The position numbers and the translations under genes were made by a program. The notes below the pieces were generated by a model, which saw only the letters and a program-made list of their open reading frames with translations, was not told where the DNA came from and did no database searches. Positions 1 to 7,368 of a DNA stretch of 64,000 nt are shown piece after piece (within the stretch, counting starts at the first letter, position 1; every line of letters starts with the position of its first letter). Source of the DNA: Rhodopirellula sp. (GTDB lineage Bacteria; Planctomycetota; Planctomycetia; Pirellulales; Thermoguttaceae). The stretch spans positions 23,590 to 87,589 of the forward strand of contig JAAYEH010000311.1 in assembly GCA_012728855.1 (NCBI GenBank), written 5' to 3'.

Positions 1-213
1 CATCATGAAGCCGTTGATGTTGGAGATCGCCAGCCCGTGCCGCTCGAGACAATCGCGGATCGCCTGCTTTCGCTCCTCCAGCAGTCCGGCCGGCCAGGCG
101 TGTGGAACGTCGGCCAGCAGTTCAATCCCGCGATAGCCGAGCGAAGCGACTCGGCGGATCGCTTCCTCGACGGAGTAGTGCATGTAGGCGTTGGAACTGA
201 AAGCGAGTTTCAT
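1..213 (-). CDS. Sugar phosphate isomerase/epimerase (xylose-isomerase-like TIM barrel), N-terminal part
   Basis: Only the first 71 codons are in the window; the gene continues past the left edge. The product begins MKLAFSSNAYMHYSVEEAI and continues through VASLGYRGIELLADVPHAW. This is the usual first beta strand and helix of AP-endonuclease-2-type sugar isomerases, followed by the 'GY.GIEL' second strand. Such enzymes interconvert sugars or inositol derivatives, and planctomycetes carry many beside Gfo/Idh genes. The ATG at 211-213 has a GGGGAG ribosome-binding site 5 nt upstream. Substrate cannot be told from the fragment. Confidence 0.85.
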   Translation of the reverse strand, partial: MKLAFSSNAYMHYSVEEAIRRVASLGYRGIELLADVPHAWPAGLLEERKQAIRDCLERHGLAISNINGFMM

Positions 214-257
214 CGGCGCTCCCCTAACGCGGCCTTCGGCCGCAACCAAAATCGTTT

Positions 258-380
258 GTAACCGTTCACGGGGCGGGAAGGAAGGGGACAGGTCCATGTT
301 TTCGGCCAACGTCTCTTGCGCCAAAACGCATCAACTGGCCGAACAATGGACCAGTCCCCGGCCGCCCCGTGAACGGTTAC
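258..380. repeat. Family A long inverted repeat, copy 1
   Basis: The arms GTAACCGTTCACGGGGCGG (258-276) and its exact reverse complement (362-380) bound about 85 nt that also pair in part (GGGGACAGGTCCATGTTTTCGGCC against the GGCCGAACAATGGACCAGTCCCC side). Two diverged copies lie at about 27802-27921 and 34515-34634. The copies share the GGACAGGTCCA..GTTTTC and GGACCAGTC cores but not the loop. Confidence 0.85.
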
Positions 381-384
381 AATC

Positions 385-444
385 GTTTAACCGCAACGGC
401 CAACGGCCTGCGCGCGACGTGCCGTGGCGTGTCTTGTTGCCTGC
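385..444. repeat. Family D half-element
   Basis: GTTTAACCGCAACGGCCAAC and the following bases match one arm of the complete family D inverted repeat at 10357-10449 over about 50-60 nt with scattered mismatches. No second arm is found nearby, so this is a half copy. It lies only 4 nt after the family A element. Confidence 0.7.
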
Positions 445-674
445 CAAAAGGAGGCGTCTTGGTGGTCCCACCGTGGGTCTTCTCGCGCAATTGGAGGACA
501 AAACATGACCGGACGGAGACGAGGATCCCGTATTATCTCGGAGGCAGCAATACGGGTTCCTCTTCTCTGTTTGCCGTCTTTTTCCGACCATGTGGCGGTC
601 TTGCGACCTCCCCTCGCCGCGGCATCCTAATTTTAACCGATCGACCGCCCTTGGACAGGACACCTCCGAACTAA

Positions 675-812
675 TTGGACAGCGCGACTTTGAAGGAGAG
701 CATTGTTACAACGGATAAGTATCAGGCAGGTTGTGCGACAAGTGACCCCATCCAGCTTGCCTGGATGGTGAAAGAGATTGGTAAGCTAACACCGGCAACC
801 GTCCGATCCTGA
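675..812 (+). CDS. Possible 45-residue ORF inside the TIR element
   Basis: A TTG-initiated frame runs from within the left terminal repeat to a TGA 5 nt before the hairpin at 818. Its composition is protein-like (for example TTDKYQAGC and PIQLAWMVKEIGKLTP). A GAAGGAGAG stretch lies inside it, so a later non-ATG start (ATT at 699) is possible. The opposite strand also reads LDSAALRK from the other terminal repeat, so part of the coding look may come from the repeat itself. No family recognised. Confidence 0.2.
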   Translation: MDSATLKESIVTTDKYQAGCATSDPIQLAWMVKEIGKLTPATVRS

Positions 813-817
813 TCTGG

Positions 818-871
818 ATTTCCCGGCCCCGCCGCCGAAGGCGGCGGGGCCGGGAAATTCGGTTTCTTTTT
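818..871 (+). terminator. Strong Rho-independent-type hairpin
   Basis: A perfect 19 bp stem (818-836 with 840-858, GAA loop) is followed by TCGGTTTCTTTTT. The T-rich tail orients it to the plus strand, ending the short frame at 675-812. It is also about 180 nt past the minus-strand stop of the restriction enzyme gene, so it could act on read-through from either side. Confidence 0.6.
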
Positions 872-1047
872 GGGGCGTTGTATTAGCCTGTCAATCTGAT
901 TCACCAACGGCACAAGACCGTTGGGGTCTGAGGTCTTGCGCAAAGCGGCGCTGTCCAACTAGTAACCCGATTCTAAAGCAATCCGCTGCACATCGAGCGT
1001 GCCGCCGCTGACTCTCCCGCGTAGCTGGATAGGCATAGCCGAAGGAC

Positions 1048-4000
1048 TCAGTGCTCCACCTCCTTCTGAAGTAGTCGAATCTCCTCGGGCGTCAGGCGGA
1101 ACAATCGAAATACTCGGTCATTCAGTTCCGCTTCGGAATCGGAGATCTCTTTCGTAAGGCGAGCGACTTCCGCTCTCTTGTCCTCGATGTACGGCTCCCA
1201 TTCGTCGGCGACACGCGGGTTCTTGAAAGGGCTTTGCTTGAGCTTAAAGCTCGCCTTGAGGGCCGACCCGAATTCGCCAAAGGATAGCTCCCACCATGCC
1301 TGCGCCTTCTGGTTCAGTTCGCCCTGCTCGCAAAACGTCCGCAGTCGGTGCTGCACGGCAGTCTGCAACTCATAACGCTCGGTGCCCAAAGCACAACAAC
1401 ACTCGGCCAAAGCGCCAATGAGCTGGCGATCTGCCGCTGTGGCGTCGGGAATGGGTACGTTTTCCATGAATTGAGCGATCAGACGATACTGCCAGCGGTC
1501 GGCCCGGAGCCGAAGCGGTTGCGCTGTCTTGCTGATGTAAAACCACGTTGTCCAAGAAGCCAGAACACCCAGCAGGTAGTAGTCGGCTACCGGTATGATG
1601 TAGCCGGTATTCCCGAGAAAATGCCCCTGCTTGTCCATGCTGAACCGCGGGAGCTTGGTGATGTCCGGCCAGACAATCTTGGGTTTCTCGAAGCCTTGCC
1701 AATAGTCAACCGTGTCCTGAATCTCGTACCACTTGTAAGCCCCCGGCTTGCGGCCCGGCCAGTTCTTTCCGGCGGACCATTCCCGGGGCTTGGGCTCCAG
1801 GCTCGGACGGTGCGATTCAAGATACGCCAAGACGGAAGGGTAGTCTTCGATGCAAATTCCCCGGCGAGGAAAGATCAGAAACTCGCCCGACTGCTCCATG
1901 TACCACGGCCGCAGGTGCGTGCCCTGAACAAACGGCTTGATGATCTCCGTGCTTCGAGGATCATTCGCAATCAACTCATCGCGCAACTGGCCGCCAATGA
2001 CAAATACGTCATTCGCCCCAGTGGTCACTCCGCGGAAGATATCACCGCAGTAATTCTTCAAGGGTTGCCCGCACTCCGCCAACTTCTTTCGCAGCGTCAG
2101 GACATCGTCCGTTTCAAGTTCCCATGCATCTGTCCCCAGGTGATCGGTGCGCATCGTTCGTGCTGCGGCGATTACTTCCGACAGGTTCTCGGGCGGACGA
2201 CCGCTGACGAGCCACTTGAACAACCGCATCGGGCCTCCCGTTTGCCGCTTTGTGAGGACGGTGATCGTGGGACGGACCATCTCGGCGTCCTCAAACGGCT
2301 GGAATTCGCCAAAGTCGATCATCGACTCCATGGCCGCATTCTCGGCGAGGTATTTCCGCAGCGGCGCCCCGAAATTCGCTCGCACCCAACTGCCGGAAGT
2401 GATCAACGCCAACCGCCCGCCCTCGCACAGCAATCCCAAACTGCGCTCGTAGAAGTAGGTGAAAATGTCGGCGGTGCCGTGATAACTCTTGAACGTCGCT
2501 TCCCAATGGGGCTTGTACGGGGCGAGCCATTCCTGGCGAATGTAGGGCGGATTGGCGATCACGACGTCGAAGCCCCCGGCCGCGAAGACCTCGGGAAAGG
2601 CCGCCTGCCAGTCCAGGGCTTTCGGGTGAACGGCCGGATCGGTAACCACGCTGTTGCCGACTCGGATCGGATGATCCAAGCTCGTGAGGGCCTTGCCGCG
2701 CTCCGCCGTCTTAATCCAGAGGCTGAGGCGGCAAATCTCGATCGCCTCCTCGTTCAGGTCCACGCCGTAAAGGTTGTTTTCCAGGATCCGTTTGTCGAGA
2801 TCGAACAGGGACCGATGGCCCCGCAATTCTTGCAGCCGGTCGTTGGATAATTGATAGGTGGCGTGGAGCTGGTCGAACGCTTCGATCAAAAACGCTCCAC
2901 TTCCGCACGCCGGATCAAGAATGCGCACACTCGCCAATTCGTCTTGCCACGCCTCCCAGAAGCGAACAAGAGCCGCGCGCTCGGGCTTTTTCAGCTTATC
3001 GAGCACGTAAAGGCTCGGATTGTCCAACGCGGCAGCCGCGATCCCCTTCGCCGCCTGCTGCTGGCTCTGCCGCAGCCGCTCGAATCGGTCGCGGAGCACC
3101 CCGCCCAGCGCTTGCTCGATGATGTAACGCGTGATGAAGGCCGGGGTGTAGAAGGCCCCTTCCTTCTTGCGGCGGGTCTTGTGCTTCTCCTTGCTCTGCG
3201 GCTCCACCAGCCCATCCAGCTCGTTCCGGAGCCGTTCCAGATCGGTGATCGACTGCTCGAAGATGTGGCCCAGGATGTCCACGTCGATCAGCGTTGCCTG
3301 CCCGTTCGCCGGTGCATAGGCGGCGGCCTGGTGCGCCGGACGGTAGTCGTAATCGCCGAGTTCTCGGAAATACGCGCAAACCTCATCCGACACGACAAAG
3401 GCGTCGAGGATCGGATCCTCCGCAAACAGGCCGCCGTTGTAGGGATGGATGCCCAGGGCCGCATTGCCACGATTGACCGCCTCGAACAATCCGCGAAAGT
3501 TGTCCCAAATCGGCCGCGGATGATACGGATCCCGATGCGCATACGCCTGGCGGATCGTCTCCGTCGGCAACAGGCCGCGGTCCTCGCAGAAGGCGCAGAA
3601 CAGAATGCGGTCGAGCACCTTCTGGGTGCATGTAAGCACTTGATGGCGCGAAACCTGGGGATTGTCGCGGGCAAGCTGCTCGAAGGCGTCCTGCCGCATG
3701 TCCGCGTATCGGACGTAGAACCCCTTCGTCAGATCGCGGCCAACCCGGGTCGACTCGCTCAACAGATCGTAGAAGTGGCAGCGGCCGACCTCGGGGACGA
3801 CCCGCTCGGCGCCCAAAAGGAATACGAACCGCTCGAGCGCGTTGTCGCTATCCGCCAGTTCCTCCGTATCGAATCGCTCGTAGGTCCGAGAATCCGCGCC
3901 TTTATGGTAGAGCCGGGTTTGGCGGATCGACGTCACGATGATCCAATCGCAGGGCAGGTTGATCGCATACAGATAGCCCTGCTCGACCGCCGACTTCCGC

Positions 4001-4383
4001 CGTCCCGCGTACGGGCGATCCAACGGATCCTTCGGCCCCTTTCCCTCCACGGCCACCACGAAGTGATCGTCGCCCTTGCCGAACGCGCCCAGGACGGCAT
4101 CGGCGAACTCGCCGTTCACCTCAACGTGTTTCTCTCGCGAGATCGTGTACCCGTCTGCGCCATCCGCCGGCCGGGTGTAGCCAAGAAGGGTCACAAAGAA
4201 GTCGGTGAGGAAGTCCGGCAGGAGTTCTTGTTCTTTGAACGCATCGGCACGTTCCGACCCGAGCAGATCGGCCCAATGCGTCAGCCGCGGGCGGAAGGCA
4301 TCCACATGCGCCGGCAACTGGAATGCTGTCAGGCGCGTTCGGAGGACATCAGGGCGAAACAGCGGCTTGGCGTCGATAGGCAC
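1048..4383 (-). CDS. Type IIG restriction-modification enzyme (Eco57I-like)
   Basis: A 1111-residue single-chain enzyme expected to methylate and cut DNA at one recognition site. Near the N-terminus, D95 and E113-G-K115 in VAVEGK form a plausible PD-(D/E)xK nuclease signature. EGAFYTP at about 408-414 and ILDPACGSGAF at about 488-498 are the SAM-binding motifs of gamma-type N6-adenine methyltransferases, and NPPY at 611-614 is the catalytic motif IV. The last 300 or so residues resemble a TaqI-type target-recognition region. The start is GTG at 4383 with GGGGT upstream. No separate specificity or nuclease gene adjoins, which fits the one-gene IIG architecture. A BREX PglX-type methylase is the main alternative, but no other BREX gene is present. 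Confidence 0.88.
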   Translation of the reverse strand: MPIDAKPLFRPDVLRTRLTAFQLPAHVDAFRPRLTHWADLLGSERADAFKEQELLPDFLTDFFVTLLGYTRPADGADGYTISREKHVEVNGEFADAVLGAFGKGDDHFVVAVEGKGPKDPLDRPYAGRRKSAVEQGYLYAINLPCDWIIVTSIRQTRLYHKGADSRTYERFDTEELADSDNALERFVFLLGAERVVPEVGRCHFYDLLSESTRVGRDLTKGFYVRYADMRQDAFEQLARDNPQVSRHQVLTCTQKVLDRILFCAFCEDRGLLPTETIRQAYAHRDPYHPRPIWDNFRGLFEAVNRGNAALGIHPYNGGLFAEDPILDAFVVSDEVCAYFRELGDYDYRPAHQAAAYAPANGQATLIDVDILGHIFEQSITDLERLRNELDGLVEPQSKEKHKTRRKKEGAFYTPAFITRYIIEQALGGVLRDRFERLRQSQQQAAKGIAAAALDNPSLYVLDKLKKPERAALVRFWEAWQDELASVRILDPACGSGAFLIEAFDQLHATYQLSNDRLQELRGHRSLFDLDKRILENNLYGVDLNEEAIEICRLSLWIKTAERGKALTSLDHPIRVGNSVVTDPAVHPKALDWQAAFPEVFAAGGFDVVIANPPYIRQEWLAPYKPHWEATFKSYHGTADIFTYFYERSLGLLCEGGRLALITSGSWVRANFGAPLRKYLAENAAMESMIDFGEFQPFEDAEMVRPTITVLTKRQTGGPMRLFKWLVSGRPPENLSEVIAAARTMRTDHLGTDAWELETDDVLTLRKKLAECGQPLKNYCGDIFRGVTTGANDVFVIGGQLRDELIANDPRSTEIIKPFVQGTHLRPWYMEQSGEFLIFPRRGICIEDYPSVLAYLESHRPSLEPKPREWSAGKNWPGRKPGAYKWYEIQDTVDYWQGFEKPKIVWPDITKLPRFSMDKQGHFLGNTGYIIPVADYYLLGVLASWTTWFYISKTAQPLRLRADRWQYRLIAQFMENVPIPDATAADRQLIGALAECCCALGTERYELQTAVQHRLRTFCEQGELNQKAQAWWELSFGEFGSALKASFKLKQSPFKNPRVADEWEPYIEDKRAEVARLTKEISDSEAELNDRVFRLFRLTPEEIRLLQKEVEH

Positions 4384-4421
4384 GGCTTACCCCACAGACG
4401 AACGGTGACGAATAAGCCGCC

Positions 4422-4427
4422 ATTATA
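4422..4427 (-). promoter_or_regulatory. -10-like box of the type IIG gene
   Basis: The minus strand reads TATAAT here, about 40 nt before the GTG start of the restriction gene. A weak -35 candidate (TTCCGA, 18 nt spacer) precedes it. Based on match to the sigma-70 consensus only. Confidence 0.35.
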
Positions 4428-4560
4428 GGATGCCTTCGGAGCAAATCGGAACCCCTTGGCCCAAAGAACTCGCTTGACGATTCGCGCCGCACCGCTGATG
4501 ATGTTTCAGAATACTGGACGTACGATCACTATTGCCGATAAGAGGCCATGAGGGCAGGCC

Positions 4561-4599
4561 GCCGTTTGACTTCAGCGACATTGGCTAACGTCAAACGGC
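4561..4599. repeat. Intergenic hairpin (10 bp perfect stem)
   Basis: GCCGTTTGAC and GTCAAACGGC pair perfectly around a 19 nt loop. It lies 27 nt past the stop of the DUF2961 gene on the minus strand. There is no T-tract, so a transcript-stabilising or Rho-linked role is as likely as an intrinsic terminator. Confidence 0.5.
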
Positions 4600-4625
4600 T
4601 CTCCTTGATTTGGTGAGCGGGTGTT

Positions 4626-5738
4626 TCATTCGGTCCAAATATCCGCTGTGCGAGCGGTGACGGCGGGCAGCGGCGGCAGTGGTTCGCTGGGGACCGGTTC
4701 GTACCAGAACGTGGCCGCCGACCAGTCGTCTTCGGTCTCGACCAGTCCCTTGCCGCCGACATAGCCGATCTGCTGGATCGTAATGCGGCATTGGCGCTGC
4801 CACGCGATCGGGTCGGGCAGATGCCAGCGGTACATGGAAACAAAGTCTTTCTCGTTCAAGCTGCAGCCGTTGTAAAAGAAGGGCGTTTGCTGGATACCCC
4901 AGGATAGGCCGACGTAGTCCTCGCTGCCGGTCCCGACGATCGTGGCAAACTCCTTATCACCGTCCATGTAGACCTTGATCTCCCCTTCGCCCCACCACTG
5001 CTTCGGGTGCAGGTTGCGGATCCCGATTACCGAGCCAATGAATCTGCCTTTCTGGTTGCGCCGAGGCAGCAGTTCCAGATCTTGTTTTTCCGTGGTGGGA
5101 TTCTCGCGCCGGAATAGGACGTGCAGACGACCGACGCCGTCGGGATGCGCGTCCCCGAGAGTGTAATCGATCTGATAGTACAGCGGAACGGCCTTCTCGC
5201 CCTCGTTCGTCAAGGTGATCTTTGCCCGCGCGGCAAAGGGCATGGGCAGCCAGAGGTTCATGCCGGCCTGCTGGCCAACCGAATGGACGGCGGAACAGTA
5301 CGGCATCACCTTCCCGTGAGCGGAACCGAAGAAGTCGCCTACCGGGCACTCGATGCAGGGGTGCTTCTGATCGTCCCACCAGGCACGCAGTACCAGGCTG
5401 CGGAGGTTCGCCGGACTGCGGTCGGTGGTTATCCAGATATGGCGAATCGTGCCGCGACCTTCGACATTGGAAAGTTGGACCGTCTCGCCCGCGGCAACCT
5501 GCTTGCTCGGAGCGCCCTTGCGGCCCGGTCCCAGGTGGCTCGCCGCCTGTCCGCCCTGGCCGGGCGCCCCGGTCGGATTCTCGAACGAGATCGAGCGGGA
5601 TTGCAGGCCCGTGTCGAGCAGGTACGGCTGGTGAATCACGTCGGGCTGCTGGCCCTCGGCCGCCAAAGAGGCGAAGACAACCAGTGCAGCCGCGAGGCTC
5701 GTCGGTGTCCAAGTACGAAGCAATACATCGAATCTCAT
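4626..5738 (-). CDS. DUF2961 family secreted protein (GH172-like)
   Basis: A 370-residue protein starting with a Sec signal peptide (MRFDVLLRTW, a hydrophobic run, then SLAAEGQ). The body carries the DUF2961 signatures: SISFENPTG, a GRGTIRHIWITT segment, GDFFGSAHG and GTGSEDYVG. DUF2961 is now classed as glycoside hydrolase family 172, whose characterised members act on fructofuranosyl or arabinofuranosyl linkages, so a periplasmic carbohydrate-active role is likely. The ATG at 5738 was chosen over an upstream TTG at 5768 because GAGGAT precedes it at proper spacing and the signal peptide begins there. Confidence 0.85.
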   Translation of the reverse strand: MRFDVLLRTWTPTSLAAALVVFASLAAEGQQPDVIHQPYLLDTGLQSRSISFENPTGAPGQGGQAASHLGPGRKGAPSKQVAAGETVQLSNVEGRGTIRHIWITTDRSPANLRSLVLRAWWDDQKHPCIECPVGDFFGSAHGKVMPYCSAVHSVGQQAGMNLWLPMPFAARAKITLTNEGEKAVPLYYQIDYTLGDAHPDGVGRLHVLFRRENPTTEKQDLELLPRRNQKGRFIGSVIGIRNLHPKQWWGEGEIKVYMDGDKEFATIVGTGSEDYVGLSWGIQQTPFFYNGCSLNEKDFVSMYRWHLPDPIAWQRQCRITIQQIGYVGGKGLVETEDDWSAATFWYEPVPSEPLPPLPAVTARTADIWTE

Positions 5739-5844
5739 GGCAGCGATCCTCGTGGGGAAGCGAAACAAGAGCGGATGGCGATCGCCTCGTTATAGCGAAA
5801 CGCAGAGCGGGATTCAACGAAACGGATGGGAAGGCGACCAAGAA

Positions 5845-5936
5845 GGGGCCGGGAGTCTTTTTCCGCGTGCGGCCTCACCGCTGCTCGGCATGTCCGGTGC
5901 TCTCGCTTGCCGCGTGCGAAAAAGACTCCCGACCCC
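5845..5936. repeat. Family C inverted repeat, copy 1
   Basis: GGGGCCGGGAGTCTTTTTCC with GCGTGCGG forms the left arm, and CCGCGTGCGAAAAAGACTCC with CGACCCC the right arm. The arms differ at only a few positions over 28 nt. A half copy lies at 21211-21236 and another copy runs off the right edge at 63950. It sits between the convergent-side end of the PAS kinase gene and the DUF2961 start. Confidence 0.85.
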
Positions 5937-5963
5937 TTTGCGCACCGCGACTCGTTTGGAAAG

Positions 5964-7172
5964 CTACTCAGCCCCCGGCGGATTCTTCGGCAGCGCGAGC
6001 GAAAACGTCGTGCCTTCCGTTTCGCTGCTGCGGAAGAAGACGCGACCGCCCAGGTAAAGTTCGCCGAGGAGCTTCATGCTGTGGGTGCCGATGCCGCGCC
6101 CCGACTGCCCCTTGGTGCTGAACGAGCGTTGGAAGACCTGGAGCTGGACTTCCGGCGGCATGGCCGAGGCATTGTGTACGCTGAACTCGATCTCACCCGC
6201 TCCGTTTTGGCAACCGACGGTGACCGTTCCGCCGGGTTCCGTCGCCTCCAAGGCATTCTTGATCATGTTGACCAGGACGCGACTGAGGAGGCGGGCGTCG
6301 GTCATGACCGTTCCCGGCCGAACCCCTACCAGTTTCAGATGGCGATCCCGGGCGCACGGATGCTCTGAAAACGATTCGACAAGCTGCGTTAGAATCCCCG
6401 CGACATCCACGGGGACCATCTCAACGGCCAAGTCTCCCGATTCCGCGTAGATCAGGTCGCGGTGCGTTTGGATCTCTTCGAGCAATTGCTGCGAGACGGC
6501 GGCTAACCGACCGAGAAACTCTCGCGTCAGCTTCGGATCGGACCGCCCCCCGCTGAGAAGGCCAGCATACCCCTGGATGACGCCGACCGTGTTCAGCACA
6601 TCGTGAAAAAAGGCGCGGCTAAGCACCGCCAGCCGCTTGCGATCACTGATGTCCTCGAACACGCAGATCGTGAACTGCTCGCCCATTACCTGGATGGGGT
6701 TCGCCGTAACTTTCAGATCGCGGGCCTCGCACGTCGGCGGACCGAGCCTCAGCCGCAGTTCCCGCTGCGACTGCTCGCCGGTGAGCATGCTGTCCAGCAC
6801 GGCCCCGACCGCGCCGCAAGTGGTGCAATAGACCGAAGTGCCGCATCCGTCCGGCCCTTTTTCCACGTGCTGGCATCCGATCAGTTCTCCCGGCCGCTTT
6901 CCCGCAAACTCGGCCGTATCGCTGCGGAGCATCGACCGCAACGCCTGGTTGGCCGCGATCAGTTGGCGATGCCGGTTGACGATGATCACGGCGTTGGGCA
7001 GCGCGTCGATCACGCTCTGCACCAGCGGCGCCTCGGCGATCAATTTCACCTGCCGGGCGATCGTCGCGTCCGATTCCCTGCCCGCCGGTGGCGACCAGGT
7101 TCGATGAACCTGACTATCCAGCGGCGCCGAGTCGCGTGTATTCAAGGCATACGGGTTGTCTATCTCGTCCAC
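5964..7172 (-). CDS. Cytoplasmic PAS histidine kinase with a cysteine-rich sensor
   Basis: A 402-residue kinase with no membrane segment. A PAS fold spans about 55-180 (VIDALPNAVIIVNRHRQLIAAN to FEDISDRKR). It contains an unusual cysteine cluster, GC(Q)HV..GPDGCG then YCTTCGAV, giving five cysteines and one histidine within about 30 residues. The H box is FFHDVLN, the N box NMIKNALEA and the G box GRGIGTHS. The HD-type H box resembles the HisKA_2/HWE-like subgroup. The Cys cluster may bind a metal or Fe-S cluster or act as a redox switch, but this is inference. GTG start at 7172 with GAAGGG upstream. No response regulator adjoins, so its partner is elsewhere. Confidence 0.85.
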   Translation of the reverse strand: MDEIDNPYALNTRDSAPLDSQVHRTWSPPAGRESDATIARQVKLIAEAPLVQSVIDALPNAVIIVNRHRQLIAANQALRSMLRSDTAEFAGKRPGELIGCQHVEKGPDGCGTSVYCTTCGAVGAVLDSMLTGEQSQRELRLRLGPPTCEARDLKVTANPIQVMGEQFTICVFEDISDRKRLAVLSRAFFHDVLNTVGVIQGYAGLLSGGRSDPKLTREFLGRLAAVSQQLLEEIQTHRDLIYAESGDLAVEMVPVDVAGILTQLVESFSEHPCARDRHLKLVGVRPGTVMTDARLLSRVLVNMIKNALEATEPGGTVTVGCQNGAGEIEFSVHNASAMPPEVQLQVFQRSFSTKGQSGRGIGTHSMKLLGELYLGGRVFFRSSETEGTTFSLALPKNPPGAE

Positions 7173-7368
7173 CGGAGCCCTTCTGGTGCGAACCCTATTG
7201 CCCTTGTCGGACGACCCGCCGAAATCCGCCCCAGTAGCCGGGCTGCTGATCGATAGCGTCTTCTCTGCCGGTTCTATTGCTGAAGTTAGCTTCGAAAAGG
7301 CATCCGTTCCGCCGGCGCAGCGGGAGCGGGGCTGATTTCGAGCATTTTAGAGGCCAAGCCGTTCCGCG

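Larger units (their letters stand above)
671..962. mobile_element. MITE-like element with terminal inverted repeats
   Basis: The ends CTAATTGGACAGCGC (671-685) and GCGCTGTCCAACTAG (948-962) are inverted repeats with one mismatch over 15 nt, and similarity continues inward (GACTTTG against CGCTTTG). The 292 bp interior carries no transposase. It contains a perfect 19 bp GC-rich hairpin with a T-rich tail and one short open frame. No clear target-site duplication flanks it. The best reading is a non-autonomous element or the end pair of a deleted insertion sequence. It lies just downstream of the restriction enzyme gene's 3' end. Confidence 0.45.

Noticed and set aside
331..663. Minus-strand frame of 110 codons in the first gap
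   Set aside because: Runs through two repeat elements; its residues derive from repeat sequence and no start signal exists.
2851..4428. Long plus-strand frame (525 codons) opposite the type IIG gene
   Set aside because: It is antisense to a gene with clear restriction-modification motifs, is Arg/Gln-rich with no motif, and reflects GC-rich third positions.
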